A stretch of 64,000 nt of DNA from Dorea sp. AM10-31 (GCF_003435815.1 NZ_QTUV01000002.1:124001-188000); one strand, 5' to 3'; counted from the stretch's first letter, positions 8,876 to 18,263 are shown. A program made the numbers and translations. The notes: generated from the sequence alone by a model not told the origin.

Positions 8876-9655
8876 ATGCTTAAAATACATATAGTGGTAT
8901 TAAAAAGAACTAATAATAAATGCGAAATGAAACGAAGATTCAAAACAAAAAGAAATAACTGCCGAAAAGTGGGAATGTATATTTTGATAATGCTGATAGT
9001 GGTTCTAATTAAAACCACCTATGATAATAGCGCGAATAAAAGCATAGAAAAGAATATGCTTGTTGAAGAAATACGCGCGGGATTCGCGTCGGAAAAACTT
9101 GAAAAATCCAGTAGCAAAAATACAGATGTCCTGCAAAAATACCACAGGTGGACGAAACAGGTAAAAAAAGAAGTGGTGTATTTTCCACTGCCCGAACCGG
9201 TAGATAATGCAAAATTTAAAATCACTTTTGAAAACTCCTGGATGTTGGAACGCACTTATGGTGGGAAAAGAGGACACGAAGGCTGCGACCTTATGGTTGC
9301 GAACAGTAAAGCGGGAACGTGTCCGGTTGTAAGTATGACGGATGGGACGATTACGAATCTTGGGTGGACAGAAAAAGGCGGATATAGAATCGGCGTAACT
9401 TCTGACAGTGGTACTTATTACTACTACGCACATTTGCATAGCTTTGGCAATAAGAAAAGAGGGGATACAGTTATAGCGGGAGAGGTGATTGGGTTTATGG
9501 GGGATTCCGGTTATGGGGAAGAGGGGAAAACAGGAAAATTCCCAGTACATCTGCATGTCGGAATTTATAAATACGATAAAGGAATGGAAATCAGTGTAAA
9601 TCCATATTACATTTTACAAAAATGCAAACGACAAAAGCTTAAATATCATTTTTGA
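8876..9655 (+). CDS. Membrane-anchored M23 (LytM-type) metallopeptidase
   Basis: The product is a short cytoplasmic basic tail, one transmembrane segment (around GMYILIMLIVVLI) and an extracellular LytM domain, expected to cut peptide cross-bridges of peptidoglycan. Zinc ligands of the M23 fold can be read as GHEGCD (HxxxD) and HLHVG (HxH), with the intermediate YYAHLHSF. Start choice is unsure: ATG 8846, 8876 and 8927 are in frame, and only 8876 has a weak AGGG nearby. Its base composition is more AT-rich around the N-terminus than its neighbours, and it stands alone between terminators and promoters. It is too short and too simple for a SpoIIQ call; a generic wall hydrolase is the safest label. 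Confidence 0.8.
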   Translation: MLKIHIVVLKRTNNKCEMKRRFKTKRNNCRKVGMYILIMLIVVLIKTTYDNSANKSIEKNMLVEEIRAGFASEKLEKSSSKNTDVLQKYHRWTKQVKKEVVYFPLPEPVDNAKFKITFENSWMLERTYGGKRGHEGCDLMVANSKAGTCPVVSMTDGTITNLGWTEKGGYRIGVTSDSGTYYYYAHLHSFGNKKRGDTVIAGEVIGFMGDSGYGEEGKTGKFPVHLHVGIYKYDKGMEISVNPYYILQKCKRQKLKYHF

Positions 9656-9666
9656 CGGTGCCGATT

Positions 9667-9695
9667 TTGCAATCAGTATTGTTATATGTTATACT
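9667..9695 (+). promoter_or_regulatory. Sigma-A promoter of the rsmF-like operon
   Basis: TTGCAA (9667-9672), a 17-base spacer and TATACT (9690-9695) preceded by TGT (extended -10). It lies about 90 bases upstream of the methyltransferase start. Confidence 0.65.
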
Positions 9696-9783
9696 AAAAA
9701 AGCGTATAGGCATTTGCGAAACGGATGATGAATCAGCGATATGTTATGCGTATATTTTGCAAAGAACATAAGGAAGGTAAGAC

Positions 9784-11169
9784 ATGAAACTGCCCGATAA
9801 ATTTGAAGAAAAGATGCAGGCACTTTTAGGAGATGAATTTCCGGAGTATTTGTCCTGCTATGATGAGCCGAGATATTACGGCTTGCGTGTAAATACAAAT
9901 AAAATATCTGTAGAAGATTTTAAGAAGATCTGTCCATTTGAGATCACGCCGATTCCGTGGATTGAAAATGGGTTTTATTACGATGGAGACAAGGTAACAC
10001 CATCCAGACACCCATATTATTTTGCTGGATTGTATTACCTTCAGGAACCAAGTGCCATGACACCTGCCAATCGTCTGCCGGTAGAACCGGGCGATAAGGT
10101 GCTGGACGTTTGTGCAGCTCCGGGTGGCAAGGCGACAGAATTAGGTGCAAAGCTAAAAGGAGAGGGGGTTCTGATAGCCAATGATATCAGCAATTCCAGA
10201 GCAAAAGGATTGTTGAAAAATATAGAAGTATTTGGTATTGGCAATGTTCTGGTGCTGAGCGAAGAGCCTGGAAAGCTGGAAGATTATTTTGCAGAATATT
10301 TTGATAAAATTTTGATCGATGCACCGTGCTCCGGCGAAGGTATGTTCCGGAAGGATAAAAAGATGGTGAAGGCATGGGAAGAACATGGCCCTGAATTTTT
10401 TGCTAATATCCAGAAAAGTATTATTACGCAGGCAGCGAGAATGTTAAAACCTGGTGGCATGCTGCTCTATTCTACCTGTACCTTTGATGGCAGGGAGAAT
10501 GAAGGGACAATTGAATATTTATTGAAAAAATATCCGGAATTTGAGATATTAGATATAAAAGGCTACGAAGGATTTGAAAAAGGGATGCCGGAGCTTACAG
10601 CTTCAAAGTCTGAAGAATTTGCAAAAACAGTCCGTATCTTTCCTCATAAGATGAAAGGGGAAGGACACTACCTTGCGCTTCTGAGAAAAGGAAAGCCACT
10701 CCCTGCAACCGATAAGAAATTGCTTCCTGGCAAGAAAAGCAAAAAGAAATTACCGGAAGATCTGGAAGTGTTCCTTGAAGATACTACGTGGGAACTGGAT
10801 GCTGCAAGGCTGGATGTTCATGGAGAACGGGTTTACTACATGCCGGAAGATCTGCCGGATGTATGTGGCATTCGTTTCCTGCGGACAGGGCTGTTGCTTG
10901 GCGAACTTAAGAAAAAACGGTTTGAACCAAGTCAGGCGCTTGCCATGTGCCTGAAAAAGGACGAGTACAAAAAAGTATTAGATTTCCCGGTATCAGATGA
11001 GCGCGTGAAACGTTATCTGAAAGGGGAGACACTGGATGTAGAAGATATGACCGGATCAAAGGAAAAAGGCTGGTATCTGGTTTGCGTAGACGGCTATCCG
11101 CTTGGATTTGGTAAATTATCAGGACAGACGCTGAAAAATAAATATCTTCCGGGATGGAGGCTTTGCTAA
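9784..11169 (+). CDS. rsmF: RsmF-like rRNA 5-methylcytosine methyltransferase (NOL1/NOP2/Sun)
   Basis: This 461-residue SAM-dependent enzyme belongs to the NOL1/NOP2/Sun family that methylates C5 of cytosine in rRNA. The SAM site DVCAAPGGKATELGAK (from about residue 107), the Pro-Cys motif DAPCSGEGMFRKD and the second cysteine motif YSTCTF, which together form the two catalytic Cys of this class, are all present. A C-terminal PUA-like domain (about 310-461) completes the RsmF/YebU-type architecture. The stop overlaps the next gene (TAATG), so this is a two-gene RNA modification unit. The exact target base cannot be told from sequence; the gene symbol is by family resemblance. Confidence 0.85.
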   Translation: MKLPDKFEEKMQALLGDEFPEYLSCYDEPRYYGLRVNTNKISVEDFKKICPFEITPIPWIENGFYYDGDKVTPSRHPYYFAGLYYLQEPSAMTPANRLPVEPGDKVLDVCAAPGGKATELGAKLKGEGVLIANDISNSRAKGLLKNIEVFGIGNVLVLSEEPGKLEDYFAEYFDKILIDAPCSGEGMFRKDKKMVKAWEEHGPEFFANIQKSIITQAARMLKPGGMLLYSTCTFDGRENEGTIEYLLKKYPEFEILDIKGYEGFEKGMPELTASKSEEFAKTVRIFPHKMKGEGHYLALLRKGKPLPATDKKLLPGKKSKKKLPEDLEVFLEDTTWELDAARLDVHGERVYYMPEDLPDVCGIRFLRTGLLLGELKKKRFEPSQALAMCLKKDEYKKVLDFPVSDERVKRYLKGETLDVEDMTGSKEKGWYLVCVDGYPLGFGKLSGQTLKNKYLPGWRLC

Positions 11170-11882
11170 TGATCAGACTGGATAAATATCTGGCAGATAT
11201 GAGTATCGGTACACGCCAGGAAGTAAAGAAATATATCCGTCAGGGACGCGTGAAGATAAATGAAGATATTATAAAGAAGCCGGAATATAAGATCCGGGAA
11301 GACGAAGATAAAATTACGTTTGACGGTGCACCGGTTGCTTATGAAACATTTGAATATTATATGCTGAATAAGCCGGCTGGTGTGATATCTGCAACAGAAG
11401 ACAAAAGAGATATAACAGTTCTGAATCTCATAAAAGAGAAAAAACGTAAAGATTTATTTCCGGTCGGTCGTCTGGATAAAGATACAGAGGGGCTTCTTCT
11501 TATAACAAATGATGGAGCACTGGCACATAGACTGTTATCGCCCAAAAAACATGTCGATAAGTGCTATTATGCGAAGATCAGAGGTGGCGTGACAGAGGAT
11601 GATGTCCGTGTATTCAAAGAGAGAATCAATATTGGTACTCAGGAAGAACCAGAGTGGACAATGCCTGCGGAACTGAAGATTCTGGAAAAAGGCACGGTTT
11701 CACGTATCCGGCTGACAATCCGGGAGGGAAAATTTCATCAGGTAAAACGTATGTTTCTGGCTGTTGGTAAGGAAGTTGTCTATCTGAAACGGGAACGTAT
11801 GGGTGCACTTGTACTGGATGAAGAGCTTGCTCCGGGAGAATACCGGAAACTTACAGACAGCGAATTGAAGAGTATTCTATAA
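11169..11882 (+). CDS. RsuA/RluB/RluE-family pseudouridine synthase
   Basis: The protein has an N-terminal S4 RNA-binding domain (MIRLDKYLADMSIGTRQEVK) and the pseudouridine synthase core with the catalytic motif GRLDKDTEGLLL. It would isomerise a specific uridine in rRNA. ATG 11169 overlaps the preceding stop by one base and has GGAGG at 11155-11159; an upstream in-frame start at 11154 has no ribosome site. At about 237 residues it is close to RsuA, which modifies 16S U516, and its pairing with a 16S methyltransferase would fit, but RluB-type 23S targets cannot be excluded. Confidence 0.88.
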   Translation: MIRLDKYLADMSIGTRQEVKKYIRQGRVKINEDIIKKPEYKIREDEDKITFDGAPVAYETFEYYMLNKPAGVISATEDKRDITVLNLIKEKKRKDLFPVGRLDKDTEGLLLITNDGALAHRLLSPKKHVDKCYYAKIRGGVTEDDVRVFKERINIGTQEEPEWTMPAELKILEKGTVSRIRLTIREGKFHQVKRMFLAVGKEVVYLKRERMGALVLDEELAPGEYRKLTDSELKSIL

Positions 11883-11956
11883 TTTAGTAAGATAACTAGT
11901 AATTAATATGAGAAAACATGAATCTCAGAAGAGATAGATAAGAGGTATAACGATTA

Positions 11957-13918
11957 ATGAAACAGCAATTTTTGCCAATCTGCAGACAAGACATGATCGA
12001 CCGTGGATGGGAGCAGGTGGATTTTGTATATATTTCCGGTGATGCTTACGTAGATCATCCGTCTTTCGGACATGCAATTATTACGAGAGAACTGGAAGCT
12101 TTTGGTTACAAAGTCGGGATCATTGCACAGCCGGACTGGAAAGATAAAAACAGTATAATGATATATGGAGAACCAAGGCTTGGTTTCCTTGTGTCTGCGG
12201 GCAATATGGATTCGATGGTCAATCATTATTCTGTATCAAAAAAACGAAGAAGCAAAGATTCCTTTACTCCGGGCGGCATAATGGGAAAAAGACCGGATTA
12301 TGCGACAATCGTTTACAGTAATCTGATCCGGCAGGTCTATAAGAAGACGCCGATCATTTTGGGGGGAATTGAAGCGAGTCTCAGACGTATGGCGCATTAT
12401 GATTACTGGTCAGATAAATTAAAACGATCCGTACTCTTAGATTCCGGCGCAGATCTTATTTCTTATGGAATGGGAGAGCGTTCGATCATCGAGATCGCTG
12501 AGGCTCTGGACAGTGGGATCGATGTGAAAGATATTACTTTTATTGATGGAACAGTCTGCAGAGTAAAGAGTCTGGACAGTGTGTATGATGCAGTTATGCT
12601 GCCGGCTTTTGAGGATTTAAAAGCGGACAAGCTCAACTATGCCAGAAGTTTTTATACGCAGTATTGTAATACAGATCCATTTACCGGAAAGAGACTGGTA
12701 GAGCCGTACGGCGAACATATGTATATCGTACAGAATCCGCCTTCAAAGCCTCTTTCCCAACAGGAGATGGACGAGACATACAGCTATCCTTACATGCGGA
12801 CTTATCATCCGTCTTACGAGAAAGATGGTGGCGTCCCGGCTATTTCGGAAGTCAAATTCAGCCTGATCAGCAACAGAGGATGTTTTGGCGGCTGCAATTT
12901 CTGTGCGCTTACGTTCCATCAGGGACGCATCATACAGACGAGAAGTCATGAATCCCTGCTGGAAGAAGCAGAACATATCACACAGGATAAGGATTTTAAA
13001 GGTTATATCCATGATGTGGGCGGACCAACGGCTGATTTCAGACATCCATCCTGTGAGAAACAGTTAAAATATGGAGTCTGCAAGAACAGGCAGTGTTTGT
13101 TCCCGACACCTTGCAAGAACCTTAAAGCGGATCACAAAGATTATGTATCGCTTCTCAGGAAACTGCGGAAGATTCCCAAAGTAAAAAAAGTCTTTATCCG
13201 TTCGGGAATCCGATTTGATTATGTGCTTGCAGATAAGGATGATACATTTTTTAAAGAGCTGTGTAAATATCATGTGAGCGGTCAGCTTAAGGTAGCGCCG
13301 GAGCATGTTTCAGATGCGGTACTTACCTGTATGGGTAAGCCGCGGAATGAAGTTTATCAGAAATTTACTGAGAAATATAAAAAAATCAATGAACAGCTTG
13401 GTATGAAGCAGTACCTTGTGCCCTATCTGATGTCTTCCCATCCGGGATCGACATTAAAAGAAGCTGTTGAGCTTGCGGAATATCTGAGAGATCTTGGGTA
13501 TATGCCGGAACAGGTACAGGATTTTTATCCGACACCGTCAACGATTTCTACCTGTATGTATTATACAGGTGTGGATCCAAGGACGATGAAACCGGTGTAT
13601 GTTCCGAAGAATCCGCACGAAAAGGCGATGCAGCGTGCTTTGATCCAGTATCGCAATCCGCAGAATTATGATATCGTGCTGGAAGCGCTTAAGAAAGCGG
13701 GACGTATGGATCTGGTAGGCTATGATAAACACTGTTTGCTGCGTCCAAAACGGCACGGTGGGAAGAATCAGGGAACATCCTATAGTAAGAGCCGTGCGCC
13801 GGAGCGGGGAAATGATTCCGGTCACAGAAATACATCTAGTAGTGGAAATGCTTCTGGCGGAAAGCGCCCGTATAAAAAGAAAGCAATCCGTAACGTACAC
13901 AAAAAGAAAGGCAGATGA
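11957..13918 (+). CDS. ygiQ: YgiQ family radical SAM protein
   Basis: This 653-residue protein matches the YgiQ (UPF0313) family: a long N-terminal domain (with ISGDAYVDHPSFG and ILGGIEASLRR), a radical SAM core with the cluster motif NRGCFGGCNFCAL (CxxxCxxC), and a conserved Cys-rich KNRQCLFPTPC segment that may hold a second metal site. The reaction of this family has not been settled. The last ~55 residues are a low-complexity, strongly basic tail (Lys, Arg, Gly, Ser, Asn), often seen in YgiQ proteins and possibly nucleic-acid binding. The SDR gene starts four bases after the stop. Confidence 0.9.
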   Translation: MKQQFLPICRQDMIDRGWEQVDFVYISGDAYVDHPSFGHAIITRELEAFGYKVGIIAQPDWKDKNSIMIYGEPRLGFLVSAGNMDSMVNHYSVSKKRRSKDSFTPGGIMGKRPDYATIVYSNLIRQVYKKTPIILGGIEASLRRMAHYDYWSDKLKRSVLLDSGADLISYGMGERSIIEIAEALDSGIDVKDITFIDGTVCRVKSLDSVYDAVMLPAFEDLKADKLNYARSFYTQYCNTDPFTGKRLVEPYGEHMYIVQNPPSKPLSQQEMDETYSYPYMRTYHPSYEKDGGVPAISEVKFSLISNRGCFGGCNFCALTFHQGRIIQTRSHESLLEEAEHITQDKDFKGYIHDVGGPTADFRHPSCEKQLKYGVCKNRQCLFPTPCKNLKADHKDYVSLLRKLRKIPKVKKVFIRSGIRFDYVLADKDDTFFKELCKYHVSGQLKVAPEHVSDAVLTCMGKPRNEVYQKFTEKYKKINEQLGMKQYLVPYLMSSHPGSTLKEAVELAEYLRDLGYMPEQVQDFYPTPSTISTCMYYTGVDPRTMKPVYVPKNPHEKAMQRALIQYRNPQNYDIVLEALKKAGRMDLVGYDKHCLLRPKRHGGKNQGTSYSKSRAPERGNDSGHRNTSSSGNASGGKRPYKKKAIRNVHKKKGR

Positions 13919-13922
13919 TCCT

Positions 13923-14684
13923 ATGAAAATTGCATTAGTAACAGGAGCTTCTTCTGGCATTGGCAGAGAATTTGCAAGACAGATTGTAAAACTGTACCGG
14001 AATCTGGATGAGATCTGGCTTGTGGCAAGAAGAACAGAGCGCCTGCAGGAACTGGAAAAGGAATTTACTGTTCCGGTACGGATCTTTGACGGAGATCTGA
14101 ACCGAGATTATATTTATGAAAGAATCGAAAAAGAGCTGGAACGTAAAAATGCAGAGATCCGGATACTTGTTAACAGCGCGGGCTGCGGGTTGTCCGGCTG
14201 TTTCGGAGAAGGAGAGCAGGATACAGAACTTCGCATGGTAAAACTGAATTGTCAGAGTCTTACAAGAATGCTTCTGCTCTGCCGGCCGTTTCTTGGCAGA
14301 GGAAGCCGTGTGATCAATCTGGCGAGTGCAGCGGCATTCGCACCACAGCCGGGATTTGCAATATATGCTGCGTCAAAATCATATGTTTACCGTCTGTCCA
14401 TGGCGATCCGCGAGGAATGGAAACCGGCGGAGATATCTGTAACAGTGGTGTGCCCGGGTCCTGTGGACACGGAATTTTTTGCACACAGCGGTGAACTTCT
14501 TGGAAAAAGTAACAAAGTTACAAAAGTGGATCCAAAAGCGGTTGCCAGAAAAGCATTGCTGGATGCGGTGGACCATAGATGTGTTTCTGTATACGGCACA
14601 TCTATGAAAGTTGCCAGAATTGCAGGAAAATTGCTGCCGGATGTTCTTAGCGCATATTTGATGCGTAAGTTAAATGGAATCTGA
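13923..14684 (+). CDS. Short-chain dehydrogenase/reductase
   Basis: A 253-residue classical SDR: cofactor loop TGASSGIG at residues 7-14, NSAGCG in place of NNAG, a Ser in the NLASAA strand and the catalytic YAASK motif. The Arg-rich region after the second strand (ARRTERL) suggests NADPH use. The longer open frame reaching back into ygiQ is not used: ATG 13923 follows the ygiQ stop by four bases and begins exactly at the first Rossmann strand (MKIALVTG). Its substrate cannot be inferred. It is followed by an unknown membrane protein gene 63 bases on. Confidence 0.88.
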   Translation: MKIALVTGASSGIGREFARQIVKLYRNLDEIWLVARRTERLQELEKEFTVPVRIFDGDLNRDYIYERIEKELERKNAEIRILVNSAGCGLSGCFGEGEQDTELRMVKLNCQSLTRMLLLCRPFLGRGSRVINLASAAAFAPQPGFAIYAASKSYVYRLSMAIREEWKPAEISVTVVCPGPVDTEFFAHSGELLGKSNKVTKVDPKAVARKALLDAVDHRCVSVYGTSMKVARIAGKLLPDVLSAYLMRKLNGI

Positions 14685-14747
14685 TTCGTATCAGGCATGC
14701 TGATTGATAAAAGAGGATAGAATAACAGGAAAGAAGGATAATAATAA

Positions 14748-15323
14748 ATGAAGATTGAAAAAGGACGTCCGGGATATATCCGTTTCCGCAAAACAAAATA
14801 TCTGCTCTGGGCGGTCATTGAATTTGCAGTGGTCATAGCGCTTGTTGTGATCGGTATTGTACAGAGTGGTTCCCGCATGAACTTGCTCACTGTAGTAGCA
14901 GTTGTCGGATGTCTTCCGGCTGCAAAGATGCTTGTTGAGTATATTACAATGGCTCCTTATCAGAGCATTGCGTCGGACAAGTGCAAAGAGATTGAAGAAA
15001 AAGCACCGCTTCTGACAAGAGTCTATGATCTTGTCATTACAAGTCCGGAAAAAGTCATGCAGGTAGATGCAATCGTCATTTCCGGACATACGGTGTGCGG
15101 CTACACCAGCAATGAAAAAACGGATGAGACAAAGGCGGCAAGATATATTAAGGAAATGCTTCACAACCATAAATATGAGAAAGTTACTGTAAAAGTTTTT
15201 CATGATTATGTTGCATTTTTATCACGTGCGGAGGGAATGAACAGTATTGCGGCAATCGAGAAGCCGGATAACCGGAGAAGAGAACGGCGGATACGGCATC
15301 TCCTTCTGACAACATCCATGTAA
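14748..15323 (+). CDS. Conserved two-TM membrane protein, function unknown
   Basis: The 191-residue product has two hydrophobic segments at about 19-41 (LLWAVIEFAVVIALVVIGIV) and 46-66, then a soluble domain of ~120 residues predicted to be mixed alpha/beta and ending in a basic stretch (DNRRRERRIRHL). I recognise no domain. It lies between the SDR and an RluA-type synthase with short gaps, suggesting co-transcription in this housekeeping run. Similar proteins seem common in Lachnospiraceae, but I cannot name a function. Confidence 0.65.
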   Translation: MKIEKGRPGYIRFRKTKYLLWAVIEFAVVIALVVIGIVQSGSRMNLLTVVAVVGCLPAAKMLVEYITMAPYQSIASDKCKEIEEKAPLLTRVYDLVITSPEKVMQVDAIVISGHTVCGYTSNEKTDETKAARYIKEMLHNHKYEKVTVKVFHDYVAFLSRAEGMNSIAAIEKPDNRRRERRIRHLLLTTSM

Positions 15324-15346
15324 AATATTTATATAAGGAATCGTGT

Positions 15347-16369
15347 ATGAGAGAAATATATATTAAGGAAAATGAATCCGGACAGCGGTTCGATAAATTT
15401 TTAAAGAAATATTTAAGTGAAGCTCCGGGAAGTTTCCTGTATAAAATGCTGCGTAAGAAGAATATTGTGCTGAACGGCAGAAAGGCAACAGGTAGTGAAA
15501 AGTTAAAAAAAGGGGATCAGGTGAAACTGTTTCTTGCTGATGAAACACTGGAGAAATTTACCGGAAAGCAGGAAACTGCACATAGTAAGAAAAAGCTTCC
15601 AAAGATCCAGATGCCTGTTGTGTACGAAGATGAAGATGTTGTTTTTTATAACAAACCGGCCGGGGTGCTATCCCAGAAAGCAAAGCCTTCGGATGTATCG
15701 GTTGTCGAATATTTAATGGAACATTTGCTTGAAACGAAAGCTTTGAGGCAAGATGATTTTAAGACATTCAGACCATCCATCTGCAACCGGTTGGACCGGA
15801 ATACGAGCGGCCTTATTACTGCCGGAAAAAGTCTGGCGGGATTACAGAAGCTTTCAGAACTTTTCAAAGACAGAACACTGAAAAAATATTACCTCTGTCT
15901 TGTGAAAGGAACAATCGATAAAAGAGCACATATCTGCGGCTATTTACAGAAAGACAAAGCGACCAACCAGGTGCGAATTTCAAAACAGGCCGACGCTGAT
16001 GCAGTTCCAATCGAGACAGAATATGTTCCGGTTGCATGGAATCAGGAAATAACACTTTTGAAAGTGCATCTGATCACCGGACGGACGCATCAGATCCGCG
16101 CACATCTGGCATGGCAGGGACATCCGCTTCTTGGTGATCCGAAGTATGGTGATCCAAAGTGGAACCGGAAATGGAACGGAAGAATGAAGACAGCACAGAC
16201 AAGACAGATGCTGCATGCATATGAACTTGTAATGCCGGAGATGAATAAGACATTAAAGAAACTTTCCGGGCGAACGTTTACAGCTCCGGTTCCGGAAGAT
16301 TTCTATAAAATCATAAAGGAGACAACATGGGAACATGGAACTCAAGAGGTCTTAGAGGTTCAACATTAG
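15347..16369 (+). CDS. RluA-family pseudouridine synthase with S4 domain
   Basis: A 340-residue protein with an N-terminal S4 RNA-binding domain (QRFDKFLKKYLSEA) and an RluA/RluC/RluD-type catalytic core. The catalytic Asp lies in CNRLDRNTSGL, a variant of the usual HRLDRDTSG, and the C-terminal RTHQIRAHLAWQGHPLLGD motif is intact. Most likely it modifies 23S rRNA like RluC. Its last 43 bases overlap the start of recU, an unusually long overlap that is discussed there. Two further synthases in the window (11169 and 45686) belong to different subfamilies. Confidence 0.88.
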   Translation: MREIYIKENESGQRFDKFLKKYLSEAPGSFLYKMLRKKNIVLNGRKATGSEKLKKGDQVKLFLADETLEKFTGKQETAHSKKKLPKIQMPVVYEDEDVVFYNKPAGVLSQKAKPSDVSVVEYLMEHLLETKALRQDDFKTFRPSICNRLDRNTSGLITAGKSLAGLQKLSELFKDRTLKKYYLCLVKGTIDKRAHICGYLQKDKATNQVRISKQADADAVPIETEYVPVAWNQEITLLKVHLITGRTHQIRAHLAWQGHPLLGDPKYGDPKWNRKWNGRMKTAQTRQMLHAYELVMPEMNKTLKKLSGRTFTAPVPEDFYKIIKETTWEHGTQEVLEVQH

Positions 16370-16872
16370 AGGATTTCGTAAACCGGACCAATGAATATTA
16401 TATGGAAAAAAATCTGGCGCTGATCCAGAAGATCCCGACACCGATCACGCCGGTCCGCATGGATAAGGAACACCGGCAGATCACACTGGCATATTTTGAA
16501 CAGAGAAGTACGGTTGATTATATCGGTGTTGTGCAGGGCATTCCGGTTTGCTTTGATGCAAAAGAATGTGTGGCAGATACCTTTCCATTACAGAATATCC
16601 ATGAGCATCAGATAGAGTTTATGGGCAGATTTGAAAAACAGGAAGGAATTGCATTTTTTTTGCTTTATTATTCAGCAAAAAATATACTGTATTATATGCG
16701 CTATGAAGAAATGATGAAGTTCTGGAACCGTGCAAAAAAAGGCGGCAGAAAAAGCTTCCGTCTGGAAGAACTGGATCCGGAATTTTTTATGGAATTAAGG
16801 CGTGGAAGTCTTGTTCCGTATCTGGACGGGATTAATAAAGACCTGGATGTCCGGGAGCAGAAACAGAAGTAA
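16327..16872 (+). CDS. recU: Holliday junction resolvase RecU
   Basis: RecU is the Gram-positive resolvase that cuts four-way junctions and helps RecA. The 181-residue protein starts with the typical MGTWNSRGLRG and ends with the PYLDGI region; the nuclease residues lie in STVDYIGV (Asp) and PVCFDAKE (Asp...Glu-x-Lys type core). Starting at ATG 16327 places 43 bases inside the 3' end of the pseudouridine synthase gene, but this start is supported by the conserved N-terminal sequence of the family. RecG at 1966 is another junction-processing enzyme in the window. Confidence 0.9.
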   Translation: MGTWNSRGLRGSTLEDFVNRTNEYYMEKNLALIQKIPTPITPVRMDKEHRQITLAYFEQRSTVDYIGVVQGIPVCFDAKECVADTFPLQNIHEHQIEFMGRFEKQEGIAFFLLYYSAKNILYYMRYEEMMKFWNRAKKGGRKSFRLEELDPEFFMELRRGSLVPYLDGINKDLDVREQKQK

Positions 16873-16892
16873 TGGCAGGCTTTGTCATATAC

Positions 16893-16921
16893 TTGACAAA
16901 GAATCAGAAAATGTATATAAT
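16893..16921 (+). promoter_or_regulatory. Consensus sigma-A promoter of the his operon
   Basis: TTGACA (16893-16898) and TATAAT (16916-16921) with a 17-base spacer form a perfect consensus. The leader to the hisZ start is only about 50 bases and contains TTAGC-AC-GCTAA (a small inverted repeat) and AGCTAAC just before the AGGAGG; it is too short for a T-box. Confidence 0.9.
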
Positions 16922-16978
16922 ACGGAAAGGGTTTTAACGTATTAGCACGCTAAAGTGAAAGAGCTAACAGGAGGTCAT

Positions 16979-18238
16979 ATGAAGAAAGTATTGCATACAC
17001 CGGAAGGAGTCCGGGATATATATAATGTAGAATGCGGAAAGAAACTTGCACTGGAGAGCCGTTTAAAGAAGACGTTCCATTTATATGGTTATCATGATAT
17101 CCAGACACCGATGTTTGAATATTTTGATGTGTTTCGTAAAGAAATCGGAACAACGGCATCCAAAGATTTATATAAGTTTTTTGATAAAGATGGAAATACA
17201 CTTGCACTGAGGTCAGATATCACACCGTCCGTTGCAAGAGCAGCAGCAACACTGTTTGGTGAGGAAGAAGTGCCGATCCGGCTTTGCTATACAGGTAATA
17301 CATTTATTAATCATTCCAACTATCAGGGGAGATTAAGAGAAGTCACACAGATGGGCGCAGAGCTGATTGGTGATGATTCCGTGGAAGCAGATGCAGAGAT
17401 GCTTGCACTTGTGATTGAATCGATGCTTACAATTGGCGTGAAGGAATTTCAAATCAGCGTGGGGAATGTTGATTTCTTCCAGAGCCTGATTGAAGATGCA
17501 TCGCTGGATGAGGATGCAAGAGAACGCGTCATTGAACTAATCAATAACCGGAATTATTTCGGTGTGGAAGAATATCTGGACAGTATTCTTGTAAAGAGAA
17601 GCTCCAAGGAAGCTTTTGCAGCACTTGGAGAAATGGTTGGCGGAGTAGAGATCCTTTCCCAGGCAAAAGATCTTGCACCTAACTCTGCCGGTATTATGGC
17701 AATCAGACGTCTGGAACATATATATGACATTTTAAAATTATATGGAATGGAAAAATTTGTAACATTTGATCTGAGCATGACAGGAACTTACGGATATTAT
17801 ACCGGTATTGTTTTCCGCGGTTATACTTTTGGAACCGGAGATGCGATCGTAAAAGGTGGACGTTACGACCATCTGTTGGAGAAGTTTGGTAAGAAATCAC
17901 CTTCTATTGGATTTGCAATTGTCATTGATGAGCTGATGAATGCGATGAACCGACAGAAACTCCGTATCGTATATACAAGAAAGAATACGATCATTTTATA
18001 TGATGAAGGGAAGACAAAACAGGCGGTTATGCTTGCAAAAGATTTCCGTAACAAAGCAAAGAATGTGGAACTGATCAAGAAAGCGGATGACAAGATCCTG
18101 GAAGAATATATTACTTATGGAAAAGAGTATTATGCAGGAAACCTTGTATATATAAGAGAAGATGGAGAAGTGGTCATGATCAATCTTGTGACAGGTGAAC
18201 ACAAGATTGCCGGAAACGGAAAGAAGACCACATCATAA
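16979..18238 (+). CDS. hisZ: ATP phosphoribosyltransferase regulatory subunit HisZ
   Basis: HisZ is a catalytically inactive HisRS-like protein that pairs with the short form of HisG to make an active, histidine-inhibited ATP phosphoribosyltransferase. The 419-residue sequence shows class II synthetase-type motifs (motif 2-like LRSDITPSVAR, and GGRYDHL with IGFAIVIDEL) without the anticodon-reading part being conserved. The start at ATG 16979 is preferred over GTG 16955 because AGGAGG at 16969-16974 precedes it. It heads the operon hisZ-hisG-hisD-hisB-hisIE. Presence of HisZ fits the short HisG next door. Confidence 0.92.
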   Translation: MKKVLHTPEGVRDIYNVECGKKLALESRLKKTFHLYGYHDIQTPMFEYFDVFRKEIGTTASKDLYKFFDKDGNTLALRSDITPSVARAAATLFGEEEVPIRLCYTGNTFINHSNYQGRLREVTQMGAELIGDDSVEADAEMLALVIESMLTIGVKEFQISVGNVDFFQSLIEDASLDEDARERVIELINNRNYFGVEEYLDSILVKRSSKEAFAALGEMVGGVEILSQAKDLAPNSAGIMAIRRLEHIYDILKLYGMEKFVTFDLSMTGTYGYYTGIVFRGYTFGTGDAIVKGGRYDHLLEKFGKKSPSIGFAIVIDELMNAMNRQKLRIVYTRKNTIILYDEGKTKQAVMLAKDFRNKAKNVELIKKADDKILEEYITYGKEYYAGNLVYIREDGEVVMINLVTGEHKIAGNGKKTTS

Positions 18239-18263
18239 TATATAAGAGAATGGAGTTTTTACT

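Noticed and set aside
16922..16978. Possible T-box or attenuator in the his leader
   Set aside because: Only about 50 bases long, no specifier loop or T-box sequence; only a five-base inverted repeat is seen.
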